A stretch of DNA of 64,000 nucleotides from Haemophilus parainfluenzae ATCC 33392 (GCF_031191205.1 NZ_CP133470.1:193501-257500), one strand, 5' to 3'; shown: positions 46,772-56,565, counted from the first letter of the stretch. Notes: generated by a model not told the origin, from the letters alone. A program made the numbers and translations.

Positions 46772-48256
46772 TTATTTATTATCAATATCTAATCGACCCA
46801 CAAGGGAAAGATCGAAACTTGCCCCCATATATTTAAAGTGTGGTCTAACAGATAAAGAAACTTTGTACCAACCTGGCTCTCCTGCTACACTTGATACTTC
46901 CACTTTAGCAGAACGTAACGGACGACGACTACGCACTTCTGCTGGTGGGTTCTCTTGATCTGAAACATACTGTTTCAACCACACATTCAGCTCACGTTCA
47001 AGATCTTGACGCTCTTTCCACGAGCCAATCTGTTCACGTTGTAATACTTTTAAGTAATGCGCTAAACGGTTCACAATAAACATATATGGCAATTGTGTAC
47101 CCAATTTATAATTTGTTTCAGCGGCTTTTCCTTCTTCTGTATTTGGGAATTTTTTAGGTTTTTGAACAGAGTTAGCCGAGAAGAACGCTGCATTATCGCT
47201 TCCTTTACGCATAGTTAAAGGAATGAAACCTTCATCAGCTAATTCAAATTCTTTACGATCAGTAATTAATACTTCTGTTGGGATTTTCGCTTGTAACTGA
47301 CCAAACGATTCAAATAAATGAACGGGTAAATCCTCAACCGTGCCACCACTTTGTGGGCCGATAATATTTGGACACCAACGATATTTAGCGAAACTATCAG
47401 TAACTTTAGATGCCATCAAAAATGCTACATTACTCCACAAATAATTATTATGATTACCATCAATTCCTTCATTGTAATTAAAAGTTTTAATCGGATTTTC
47501 AATTGAATCATAAGGCAAACGAGACAAGAAACGTGGCATTGTTAATGCTAAATATTTTGAATCTTCTGACTCTCTTAAAGCTCTCCATTTAGCATATCTA
47601 GGCCCCTCAAAAATATCTTTTACTTCTTTAATTTCAGATAAAGATGCATAACTATCTAGACCAAAGAACTCAGGACCTGCAGCTGAAATAAATGGAGCAT
47701 GAGACATTGCGCCAACAGATGAAATATATTGCAATAATTTAATATCTGGTGCTGATGGCGTAAACGTGTAGTTACCAACAATCGCAGCAACTGGCTCACC
47801 ACCAAATTGACCATAGTTTGCTGAATAAACATGTTTATATAAACCACTTTGAGTGATATCAGTGGCATATTCAAAATCGTCAAGTAATTCTTCTTTGCTT
47901 ACATTTAGTACTTCTATTTTAATGTTTTCACGGAAATCTGTGCGATCTACAAGAAGTTTCAAACCACGCCACGCAGACTCCATTTCTTGGAATTTATCAT
48001 TATGTAAAATTTCATCTACTTGATGACTGATTTTCTCATCAAGACGAACAATCATTTCATCTATCAGCGTCTTATTTACAACTGCATCTGTACTATCAGA
48101 TTTCAACATTTCAGAAATAAATTCTGCAATTCCACGCTGCGCAATGCTGTAATCTTCATTTTCAGGTTTAAAACGTGTCTGTTCCATGACCTGATCAAGC
48201 AAGCTTGTTGTTTGCGAATTTTTTTCAGCTTTTGCAGTTTGATTCTTAGTAACCAT
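46772..48256 (-). CDS. tssC: TssC, large sheath subunit
   Basis: A 494-residue protein, among the most conserved in T6SS. Visible family segments include MESAWRGLKLLVDRTDFR, VAAIVGNYTFTPSAPDIKLL, FISAAGPEFFGLDSYASL and ANYGQFGGEP. It pairs with TssB to build the contractile sheath, and its N-terminal part is the ClpV recognition site. Stop and tssB are separated by 12 nt. Confidence 0.97.
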   Translation of the reverse strand: MVTKNQTAKAEKNSQTTSLLDQVMEQTRFKPENEDYSIAQRGIAEFISEMLKSDSTDAVVNKTLIDEMIVRLDEKISHQVDEILHNDKFQEMESAWRGLKLLVDRTDFRENIKIEVLNVSKEELLDDFEYATDITQSGLYKHVYSANYGQFGGEPVAAIVGNYTFTPSAPDIKLLQYISSVGAMSHAPFISAAGPEFFGLDSYASLSEIKEVKDIFEGPRYAKWRALRESEDSKYLALTMPRFLSRLPYDSIENPIKTFNYNEGIDGNHNNYLWSNVAFLMASKVTDSFAKYRWCPNIIGPQSGGTVEDLPVHLFESFGQLQAKIPTEVLITDRKEFELADEGFIPLTMRKGSDNAAFFSANSVQKPKKFPNTEEGKAAETNYKLGTQLPYMFIVNRLAHYLKVLQREQIGSWKERQDLERELNVWLKQYVSDQENPPAEVRSRRPLRSAKVEVSSVAGEPGWYKVSLSVRPHFKYMGASFDLSLVGRLDIDNK

Positions 48257-48268
48257 AATCTACTACCC

Positions 48269-48766
48269 TTATTCTTTTTCTAAAATGATCGCCAACTCTT
48301 TTTCCAACGTTTCTCTTGCGTTAGGATCCGCAATTAACTCTTGCAATTTATTTCTAAATGCAGGGATATTCCCCATCGGTCCTTTTAAGGCAAGAAGTGC
48401 TTCTCGCAACTCTAATAACTTGTTTAATTGCGGTACTTGCTTAGCAATATTGTCGGGAGAAAAATCCGCCATGCTCTCAATTTTTAGGCTAACACCCAGG
48501 TCTTGATTTTCAGCATTTTCTTCCAAGCGGTTTGGAACAGCTACATCAATCGTCAAATTAGATTGTTTCATTACAGCATCAAAATTGTGCTTATCAATAG
48601 AAACTGTCTCTCTTTCTTCAAGGCTTAAGTCTTCTGCAGCACCTTTAAAATCACCAGTAACAAGAAGTTTTAAAGGCAATTCAACTTCATCAGTTTGACC
48701 TTCTGTAGCCGGAGTATATTTAATATTAATTCGCTCTTTTGGTGCGACTGAACCTGTTTTAGACAT
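48269..48766 (-). CDS. tssB: TssB, small sheath subunit
   Basis: A 165-residue protein with TssB features: RINIKYTPATEGQTDEVELP, LKLLVTGDFKGA and MADFSPDNIAKQVPQLNKLL. It is the first gene of the operon; AGAGGA precedes the ATG with good spacing. With TssC it forms the sheath whose contraction drives secretion. Confidence 0.97.
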   Translation of the reverse strand: MSKTGSVAPKERINIKYTPATEGQTDEVELPLKLLVTGDFKGAAEDLSLEERETVSIDKHNFDAVMKQSNLTIDVAVPNRLEENAENQDLGVSLKIESMADFSPDNIAKQVPQLNKLLELREALLALKGPMGNIPAFRNKLQELIADPNARETLEKELAIILEKE

Positions 48767-49052
48767 TATAAAATCCTCTTTGAAATTTAAACCTATTTCT
48801 ATTTTTAGATAACGAGCTAAAAAATAGCTAGATTATAAAAAATCACCACTACTAAATCAATGATAAAGTCTGCAGTATAGAATCATTTTTTACAAATGAT
48901 ATTGTTACGTGACAAAATTAAACACGACTACTATTTTAGAAATTATGTATTTTCTTTTAAAATGAATATATAAACTATCAATTTCACAAGAAAATCCTAT
49001 CATTTTAGTTTAAAATATCAAAATGAAACATTTCATAGAATAAGGAGGAGTC
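48767..49052. promoter_or_regulatory. Divergent promoter region between tssB and the PAAR gene
   Basis: 286 bp of AT-rich DNA that must hold the promoter of the whole structural operon on one strand and of PAAR-vgrG on the other. The clearest element is a perfect 7-bp inverted repeat, ATCATTT/AAATGAT, with a 5-nt spacer at 48882-48900, a candidate operator. The PAAR ribosome binding site AAGGAGGAG is strong. No -35/-10 pair stands out enough to call. Confidence 0.5.
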
Positions 49053-49322
49053 ATGTCCGCTCGTAGAGTAATCGTAATTGGAGATAAGACCACCCACGGA
49101 GGTACCGTACTTCAAGGCTCACAAACCATGACCGCAGGAGGCAAAAGTGTCGCCCGACAAGGGGATCTGGTTTCGTGTCCCAAATGCAAAGGTAACTTCC
49201 CGATTATTGAAGGCTCGTCCATAATGCTAGCTAACGGGAGAGGTATTGCTCTTGAAGGAATGAAAACAGCCTGTGGCGCTGAATTAATTGCTTCACAATC
49301 TATGATGAAAGCTAAAGCATAA
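49053..49322 (+). CDS. PAAR spike-tip protein
   Basis: An 89-residue single-domain PAAR protein. Zinc ligands are likely His15 and Cys42, Cys45 and Cys74 (SCPKCKG and TACGAE). The PAAR strands GDKTTHGGTVLQGSQT and ANGRGIALEGMKTAC are clear. It caps the VgrG trimer, sharpens the spike and can carry effectors. No toxin domain is fused. The gene is 68 nt before the second vgrG, so the two make a spike unit; it is the only PAAR gene in the window and probably serves the first VgrG too. Confidence 0.93.
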   Translation: MSARRVIVIGDKTTHGGTVLQGSQTMTAGGKSVARQGDLVSCPKCKGNFPIIEGSSIMLANGRGIALEGMKTACGAELIASQSMMKAKA

Positions 49323-49390
49323 TTTATTTAGTATTTATACAACGTATACAACGCTATTATTACTGCCAATATATTTTATAGGAATCCCAA

Positions 49391-51445
49391 ATGGCCGTTC
49401 AATCCGATTATCGTTACAGTCTTACCGTTAATGGCTCCTCTCAATTTGAAGTAGTCCGTTTTGTATTAAAAGAACATCTATCCACACTATTCCGACTTGA
49501 ACTCGACCTCGCCAGTTTTGGTGCTGAGCCCAATTTTCATTCTCTAATTGACCAACCTGCTACACTAACCTTCTGGCAAGGAGATGAGGCAGTTCGTAGT
49601 GTTAACGGTATCGTCACCGCCTTAAATCAGGGAGAAACTGGTTTTACTCGTACTCGTTATCACATGGTGATTGAACCCTCTTTATGTCGTGCTGGGTTAC
49701 AAACTGATTTACGAATATTCCAACAACAAGACTCTCAAAAAATTATCGAAACACTACTAAGTAAAAATCAAGTATCTCAGAGTCAATTCCATTTACAAAC
49801 GCCATATTGGACTCGAGAATACTGCGTGCAATATCGCGAAACTGATTTAAATTTCATTCAACGTTTGGCTGCCGAAGAAGGTTCTTACTATTATTTTGAA
49901 CATACCAATAATAGCCATATCCTTCATTTCTCTAATTCGACAACACTTTCAGAGAAAAAAGGAAACTTAGTTTATAACGCAATGCCTGCTGGCCAACGTC
50001 CAGAAGCTGCGGTATGGCATTGGGCTTACGAAGAAAAACTAGGTACGACCCTTCAAACTTTACGTGATTATACTTTTACAAATCCTCGTTATAACCAAGA
50101 GCACCAATATTCTGGTCAAGGTAATAACGAAGGTCATAGTAGCATTTACGAACGTTATGACTATCCTGGTCGTTATAAACGAGATGCTCAAGGTGAGCCT
50201 TTTACCCAATATCGTTTAGAATACGAACGTAGAGAAGCTGAATTAGCTCTTGCGCAAAGCGATGATTTACGCGTGCAACCCGGCTATGTATTTGGCTTAG
50301 AGGGACATCAACGAGAAGCTTTTAATCGTGATTGGTTAATTATAGGTGTTGAACATTATGGTTGGCAACCTGGTGTATTGGAAGAAGAAGCCGGTGAAGA
50401 GGGCAACCGCTATGAGAACCGTATTAAACTCATTCCAAATACCACACAATGGCGACCGGAACCGCAACCAAGACCAGTTGTTGATGGCTCTCAAATGGCC
50501 CATGTAGTTGGTCCTGCTGATGAAGAAATCTATTGTGATGAATGGGGACGTGTCAAAGTTCAATTCCCTTGGGATCGTGAAGGACAAAATAATGAGCATA
50601 GCTCTTGCTGGATTCGTGTCAGCCAAGGTTGGGCGGGGTCGCAATTTGGGCATATTGCCATCCCTCGTATTGGCCATGAAGTAATGGTTGATTTCTTAGA
50701 AGGAGATCCTGACCAACCAATCATCATGGGACGTACTTATCACAGTACAACTGAACCACCTTATGCTCTGCCTGAACATAAAACGCGTATGACTATAAAA
50801 AGTAAAACCCATAAAGGTAACGGCTTTAATGAATTACGCTTTGAAGATGAAAAAGACCGAGAAGAAATCTTTATTCATGCAGAAAAAGACCAAAATAATG
50901 TTGTAAATAATGATGAAACAACACAAATTGGGCATGATCGAACCGAACAAGTTGGACATGACGAAACCATTAACATCGGCAATAACCGTACTGAAACAGT
51001 TGGACAAGATGAATCCTTAACAGTGGGACGCGATCAATCTAATAAAATCAATCGCAATCGCATGACTAAAATTGAAAAGGATGAAGTATTAAACATTGGG
51101 AATCATCTATCGATGGATGTATACGCCAATCAAGAAGTTAAAATTGGCCGAGATTATTCCCATCAAACAAGTCGCAATGCGATTTTCAAAGCTGGGAAAG
51201 AATTAAAACAGCATAGTAAAAATATTAAATTAACAGGTACTACACAAGTAAATATTCGTGGAAAAGCCGGTACGATTATTATTGATGGCTCTGGCATCAC
51301 GTTAAAAGGTAAAGTGACTGTAAAAGGTAATTTAATACAATCTAGCGGAACGCCAGAATCACCAGCTGTATTGTCTCTTGCTGCTAATGACGCAAAACCG
51401 ATTTGCGAAGTTTGTGAAGCCATGAAAAATCAAAAACAGAGTTAA
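49391..51445 (+). CDS. vgrG: VgrG spike protein (second copy)
   Basis: A 684-residue VgrG. The gp27-like base, the OB-fold (YCDEWGRVKVQFPWDR, SCWIRVSQGWAG) and the repeated VGxDET needle strands match the first copy, but the base has diverged more and the tail is different, ending in a Cys-containing PICEVCEAMKNQ. The tail may select the effector or adaptor of the neighbouring module 3. It is preceded by PAAR and followed by a terminator and the interrupted DUF4123 gene. Confidence 0.95.
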   Translation: MAVQSDYRYSLTVNGSSQFEVVRFVLKEHLSTLFRLELDLASFGAEPNFHSLIDQPATLTFWQGDEAVRSVNGIVTALNQGETGFTRTRYHMVIEPSLCRAGLQTDLRIFQQQDSQKIIETLLSKNQVSQSQFHLQTPYWTREYCVQYRETDLNFIQRLAAEEGSYYYFEHTNNSHILHFSNSTTLSEKKGNLVYNAMPAGQRPEAAVWHWAYEEKLGTTLQTLRDYTFTNPRYNQEHQYSGQGNNEGHSSIYERYDYPGRYKRDAQGEPFTQYRLEYERREAELALAQSDDLRVQPGYVFGLEGHQREAFNRDWLIIGVEHYGWQPGVLEEEAGEEGNRYENRIKLIPNTTQWRPEPQPRPVVDGSQMAHVVGPADEEIYCDEWGRVKVQFPWDREGQNNEHSSCWIRVSQGWAGSQFGHIAIPRIGHEVMVDFLEGDPDQPIIMGRTYHSTTEPPYALPEHKTRMTIKSKTHKGNGFNELRFEDEKDREEIFIHAEKDQNNVVNNDETTQIGHDRTEQVGHDETINIGNNRTETVGQDESLTVGRDQSNKINRNRMTKIEKDEVLNIGNHLSMDVYANQEVKIGRDYSHQTSRNAIFKAGKELKQHSKNIKLTGTTQVNIRGKAGTIIIDGSGITLKGKVTVKGNLIQSSGTPESPAVLSLAANDAKPICEVCEAMKNQKQS

Positions 51446-51468
51446 AATCAACCGCACTTTGCGACAAA

Positions 51469-51500
51469 AGGACAGCTAAGCAGTTAAACTTTGCTGTCCT
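51469..51500 (+). terminator. Probable terminator after the second vgrG
   Basis: AGGACAGC and GCTGTCCT pair over a 16-nt loop and are followed by ATTTATATAG. A single uptake signal lies just before it (51451-51459). The tail is not a clean T run, so strength is uncertain. Confidence 0.55.
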
Positions 51501-51539
51501 ATTTATATAGTAATTTAACTGTTTATCCATAAATAAACT

Positions 51540-52877
51540 ATGACAACAGAAAAACAACTTTGGATAGGTTATTAGCAGCTCACTTACCTTAATCAACCTA
51601 ATACCCTTTATTTTGGCCACCTGATTGGTTTTGCCGAAAATCGCGATATTTTCCAACAAAGAATTGAAGACTATAAAACACATTATCAATGCAAACTGAG
51701 TAGCCAACTTGCCCCTTTACCTGCCACCACATGGTTCCAACGTCATGGCTATCAAGCCACTATTTGGGCAGCAGCACAACAATTAAAGGAACAAGAGCTT
51801 CGTTTTTTACTTGTACAACAAGAAACTCAACAAGGCACCCAATCTTATTTATCGCAAGAAAGTTTAACGATTTCGCCTCTGCAGTCGATATTTGAAACGC
51901 ATTCATATCAACCGCCCTATTTGCCGGAGGCATTAGTCAATCATCCATTTTTTGCGCAGCTAAATTCACAGGAGAATCCCAAAGAAGGTTTGGTTTATCC
52001 AAATCCCGATTTCATCCCGAATACTGATAGCTATCGTTATTATGCGGTTGTCGATGGGGTGAAATCTTTTATCTTGCCCCAGCTTTGTGAACGGGAAGGA
52101 CAAACAGATTCTTTATATAAAGGCGATTTAAAAAATCGCATGCACACAAATGCACCTTATCTCACCCAGCTTACCGTCAATGATGAAGGCATCAGTGGGT
52201 TTACCCAAATTTTATTTACACAAGCCGAACAGGAATGGTTCGGTTGTTGGGATATCAATCCGGCCATCTTTATTCGTACTAAGCATTCCTTTGAGGAAGT
52301 ACATTATCATTTGCGTAAATTTATCCATCTCTATAAAGAAGAGACGGAGAAATGGTACTTTTTCCGATTCTACGACCCACAGGTATTGGTGGCTTATTTG
52401 CATCATATTGAATATGACCCAACGCGTTTAGCTGCATTTTTCGGGTTTCGCAATGGAGAATGTATCATTGAGTATTTTGCGGCAAGAATAGAAAATCGGT
52501 TTTATATTTTTAACTTGAAAGAGTTACCACCCGAGACACAACCAAGTGCGGTCGCTTTTGATAATGAAATGGAACGCTTTTTAGAAGAATACGACAAACG
52601 CCAATTACTTGAAAAGCTACAGACAGAAATTATTCCAGCCGAATTTCCGGAACAAAAAATTGCAGAGGCAGATATTGATAAATATTTTAATCAGACTCTT
52701 GAATTAGGGTTTAAAATTGAAGGAAGTATAACCAATGTAGTGAAAACACTTTGTTATCTTTCTGGAGATTTGACGAAACTCAAAAGATATTGGCTTGAGC
52801 TTGAAAAAGAGTATGGCAATGACCTTACCGAAATTGAACTCGGTGAACTGTTATGTGAAAAAATAAACCTTCGATGA
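51540..52877 (+). pseudogene. DUF4123-type adaptor of module 3, interrupted by an early amber codon
   Basis: From the ATG at 51540 the frame reads MTTEKQLWIGY and then TAG (51573-51575). It continues open in the same frame for another 433 codons with clear DUF4123 features: APLPATTWFQRHGYQATIWA and FFRFYDPQVLVAYL. Full length would be 445 residues, matching the other two adaptors (457 and 459). The next usable start is a TTG at 51921, which would drop the N-terminal 127 residues. So the adaptor is either a nonsense pseudogene, suppressed, or affected by a base-call error. It abuts the VasX-like gene of module 3. Confidence 0.8.
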
Positions 52878-52893
52878 ATACTTAGGAATGACT

Positions 52894-55701
52894 ATGTCAA
52901 CAAAGAAAACCGATGATCGTTTAGACCCCAATGCTAAGGCTGTAGGTCAGCCTCTTGCGTGTCAATTGGATATCGTGCCAATCTTCCCTGTGCGTTTTAG
53001 TATGAGTTCGAAAACGTTAAATAATGCAGCTAAAACAGGGTCTGTTCCACCAATGCCAACTGGAATTAGCGATAAGGAATATGATTTACGCCGTTTACGT
53101 CAAGGGTATTTATATATTCTTGCCCGCGCAAAACACGTGGGAAATGCGACTGACGAAAAGAGGCGCTGGCTAATTTTTGAATATACGGTAGCCAAAGATG
53201 ACAGTAATGCCCCAAAGCTCAATGGTTCGGGTGTTTCGCCTTATCACTTTACTCAATATGTCTGGACAGATGGTACGGCACGTGGCGAATGGAAAAAATT
53301 GCCACGTTCCTTTCCTTATGCTTATGTTCATGCGCAAGTCGGTTCCATCGAATGTGCTTATAGTGAAGTGCGTTGGGCACCGGAGATGTTCGAAACGTTA
53401 GAACGCGATCCGATTAAACGTGCTAAAGTCATGCAGAAGATTTCCCTAACGGGTGGCACGTCTGAGTTTATTTTCCCTGGTGCGTTACTGACAGAAAAAG
53501 TGGCAGATTTTAAAGCAGAAAAGTTAGTGCAGGATTTAGCGGATAGTTTTCGTCGTGCAACCGGATTGGGTTATAACAAGCAACATCAAGTGTTTGATAG
53601 TTGTTCGGCTAAAAAAACGGTGGTCATTGCCTTGTTTGATCGTATTGGCGACATTAAAGACGTCTCGGCTTATCATCAGCGGATTTTAGCGAATAACCTG
53701 AAAGAATTTTCCAACATTCTTTATCCAGTCACCACCGCCAAGGCAATTGAACAGATAGAACAACATGTGTTTAAAAATCCCAACTGGTTTAAGCGACTTA
53801 TGAGTTCCGACCCATTAGATAAAGGAATGCGAGAGCAAATAAAAATCTATGCGAAAAAGTCACCGCTAATGGCAGAGCAAACCATGAAAAACTTGGCTGT
53901 AGCACAGTTTAACTTGCTCAATCAAGTTGGCAACGGAACCCTTCTTGAGCATATGAAATTTTTAGATGGCCTTTGTAAAACCAATCAACAACAATTGGAT
54001 AAATTAGCCTCTATTGCGGACTATGCCATGGCATTTTATGGCACAGCGATGGCGGGGTTTGGTGATACGCCAAAGGGTATGGAATATCAGAAAAATACGC
54101 TTGTTACGGGAAGCTCATGGGGTGATAACTTATCAAATCTACTTTCAGTTGGCGATAAACTTAATCAAATCACGAAGGAAACGGCAGCAAAACTTACAGT
54201 GAAAGCCTTGCGTTTTGAGGTGATGATTGAATCGGTAATGGCTGCACAGATGTTGCTGTGGAAAGAAGGCGTGAAAGAAGCCATTCCTTATTCACGTTTT
54301 TTAGCCGCTGCTGGGTTAAAATTACAGACTATTTCCCATGCACATGTGGGTAGCATTAATGTGGGCGCAGATATTGTGAATAAGCAAATGCGCACTTTGA
54401 TTAAGAATGCTAAGGCACTTTTTGAAGGCTTAAGTGCCTCGCATTATCAGGCGGAACTCACTAAAGGCGTCCGTCTTGGCTCGTCCCATTACATTAATAT
54501 GAACGTGCATGTAGTAGTAAAAAATGAATATAATCCGGCACTACGGGTGGTGAAAGTCACCGAATCGGTTGGCACCTTTTTTGCAGGCGGTGCGTTAATC
54601 GTGAACTTACGTGAATGGGCAAAATATAAGGAAGACAATTCCGGTTCCTTATCGGCATGGTTTTTACATCCGGCCGTTCGTTTGGCGAATGATTTTGCCG
54701 CTTTGGTAGCAAGTTTTGAGCGAAGCAGCGGCTTTGGTACGAAGGCGTTGGGGACATTTTATAACCGTTTAGATAAAGCGGCGGTGAAACAAATTCAAGC
54801 ATTGACCGGGTTTAAAGAACCGATTGGGATAAAAGCCGCAGCCGGTAGAGGGACACAAATAGCCAAGCATCTGACACTGCAAAATGCGGGGCGGTTTGCT
54901 AATGTATTAGGCGTGGTTATCGCCTTGGCACAGGCACAGCAAGCTGTACGCACCGGCGACACCGCCGCACGTAATTCGGCGATTTTGGCAGGTATGGCGG
55001 AAATCAGCTTCTTTATTTCCACCTTTGCCTACACCGGCACGTTCGTCGGTATCGGGGTGGTATTGGCAATTGGTGCAATCTTAACTTCACTGGTGGCAGA
55101 TAATGAATTTGAGAAATGGGTGAGAACCGGGTTCTGGGGGAATTCGGGGGATTATTGGGGAAAAAGAAGACCTGAAGAGTTAAAAGAGCAACTAGCAACA
55201 GCTAAAAAACTGGCCTCTACACAGCAAGACAGCGAAACTAAAAAACTTAAAACCTTCTTTGAGCAAGAAATGGATGGTTTTTATAACCTGATCTGGGGCA
55301 TTGGCATTGATACGACCCTAGCAAATCAATATCAGTTGAAGGTCTATTGTCCAGCGTTTAAAGACAGAAGCAGTGCAGATAAATTAACGATAGAAATCAG
55401 TATTGAAGATTATGACAATATCGATCCGATGATGGGAGGAGGCGTACCGGCACCGGTATCGATACCGACCAATAAGGTGAGAAAACAGTTTTTATCACAG
55501 GGAGAAATTTTAATTGATATGACACAGATTAATATATTGAAAAGCTACCGTTACACAACAAATACGAAAGGAAGTGATATGCTCAATACCTTAACTGTCA
55601 CGATAAAACATCCGAAATTAGGCGAAGATGTTTCCACCTGGTGGCGTAAAACTCATGCTGATTATTTTGAAAGTCAAATAACTTATGTGGGAGCCAAGTA
55701 A
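52894..55701 (+). CDS. VasX-like membrane-active T6SS effector, module 3
   Basis: I prefer the ATG at 52894, six bases after AGGA, over the one at 52888 that touches it; length 935 residues. The N-terminus has CQLDIVPIFPVRFSMS and LRQGYLYIL (68-76, fitting the MIX consensus). It is the most diverged of the three VasX-like proteins. The hydrophobic part spans about 660-735 (NVLGVVIALAQAQQAV, TFVGIGVVLAIGAILTSLVA), followed by TGFWGNSGDYWG. Located behind an interrupted adaptor gene and directly before a two-TM immunity gene. If the adaptor is dead, delivery may be impaired. Confidence 0.8.
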   Translation: MSTKKTDDRLDPNAKAVGQPLACQLDIVPIFPVRFSMSSKTLNNAAKTGSVPPMPTGISDKEYDLRRLRQGYLYILARAKHVGNATDEKRRWLIFEYTVAKDDSNAPKLNGSGVSPYHFTQYVWTDGTARGEWKKLPRSFPYAYVHAQVGSIECAYSEVRWAPEMFETLERDPIKRAKVMQKISLTGGTSEFIFPGALLTEKVADFKAEKLVQDLADSFRRATGLGYNKQHQVFDSCSAKKTVVIALFDRIGDIKDVSAYHQRILANNLKEFSNILYPVTTAKAIEQIEQHVFKNPNWFKRLMSSDPLDKGMREQIKIYAKKSPLMAEQTMKNLAVAQFNLLNQVGNGTLLEHMKFLDGLCKTNQQQLDKLASIADYAMAFYGTAMAGFGDTPKGMEYQKNTLVTGSSWGDNLSNLLSVGDKLNQITKETAAKLTVKALRFEVMIESVMAAQMLLWKEGVKEAIPYSRFLAAAGLKLQTISHAHVGSINVGADIVNKQMRTLIKNAKALFEGLSASHYQAELTKGVRLGSSHYINMNVHVVVKNEYNPALRVVKVTESVGTFFAGGALIVNLREWAKYKEDNSGSLSAWFLHPAVRLANDFAALVASFERSSGFGTKALGTFYNRLDKAAVKQIQALTGFKEPIGIKAAAGRGTQIAKHLTLQNAGRFANVLGVVIALAQAQQAVRTGDTAARNSAILAGMAEISFFISTFAYTGTFVGIGVVLAIGAILTSLVADNEFEKWVRTGFWGNSGDYWGKRRPEELKEQLATAKKLASTQQDSETKKLKTFFEQEMDGFYNLIWGIGIDTTLANQYQLKVYCPAFKDRSSADKLTIEISIEDYDNIDPMMGGGVPAPVSIPTNKVRKQFLSQGEILIDMTQINILKSYRYTTNTKGSDMLNTLTVTIKHPKLGEDVSTWWRKTHADYFESQITYVGAK

Positions 55702-56565
55702 ATGTGCATATCCAACTATAATCCTGATGTGATTGCCCGCAATGTGAAACAGCTGGGCAATGGTGTCATTGAAGTCCGCCGTTATAACGACGGGCATATT
55801 AGAGCCGATCTCTCTTGGGTGTGGTTTTTATGTACGATCGGCTTTATGCTTTATGACTATTTTACGACTCAAAGTATGTTTCAGGAAATATTATGGGTGA
55901 TAGATCCCATGATTAGTATAAAAGATACGTTTCATTTCTATGAAGATCCTAATAATTTAGGTTATACAATGGCTGGTACAAATTTTAGTGAGTTTGCTGA
56001 AGGAATGTTAAGAAAACACAAAGCTAGTTTCTACTGGGGCTGGTTCTATATCCTCTTCCCCCTATTCTGGTTCTTTATGGTTGCTTCCCCGAAATGGCGT
56101 CCAGTGCGCTTTGATGCCAAACGGCGTTTAGTCTATTTTTGGTCGTGGGGTCAGCTTTATATTATGCACTATCCTAAATCCGTACAACGAGATCGGGAAC
56201 AGTTGCTCAGCTTTTTAAGCCCGGAATATTTTACCCCGTGGATCCGCCCAAAACACTTTGGCAGTTTGGTATTTAACATCCCTCACGAAAACCCTGATAA
56301 AAAATCCGCCTGCCGCATACCACTCGGCATTTATCGGCCAGCGTGCGAATATCAAAATCATGCCTTACTGAACTTTATTTTGGATTATTTAGGCAGCGAA
56401 AACCCCGATGAAGAATACGGTAAGTTCTTTAAAAAAGAAAAACGCATCACCAGTGACTACTTCAACTGGTTCTATCAATTTAGCCTCTTCCCACAAATCG
56501 GCTACGACGAAAAGAAAGTTGAAGCGAGAATTCAGGCATGGCTTGAAAAGAATAGTGTACAATAA
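55702..56565 (+). CDS. Two-TM inner-membrane immunity protein, module 3
   Basis: A 287-residue protein starting right at the effector stop (TAAATG). Topology is as in modules 1 and 2: one helix near 30-50 (WVWFLCTIGFMLYDYF), an outer loop and a second helix near 110-130 (WFYILFPLFWFFMVAS), then a cytosolic domain with RPVRFDAKRRLVYFW, which parallels the RPRGFRVNRKKRVIYW of module 1. The rest is diverged and shorter. Probable immunity to the 935-residue toxin, inferred from order and topology. Confidence 0.68.
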   Translation: MCISNYNPDVIARNVKQLGNGVIEVRRYNDGHIRADLSWVWFLCTIGFMLYDYFTTQSMFQEILWVIDPMISIKDTFHFYEDPNNLGYTMAGTNFSEFAEGMLRKHKASFYWGWFYILFPLFWFFMVASPKWRPVRFDAKRRLVYFWSWGQLYIMHYPKSVQRDREQLLSFLSPEYFTPWIRPKHFGSLVFNIPHENPDKKSACRIPLGIYRPACEYQNHALLNFILDYLGSENPDEEYGKFFKKEKRITSDYFNWFYQFSLFPQIGYDEKKVEARIQAWLEKNSVQ

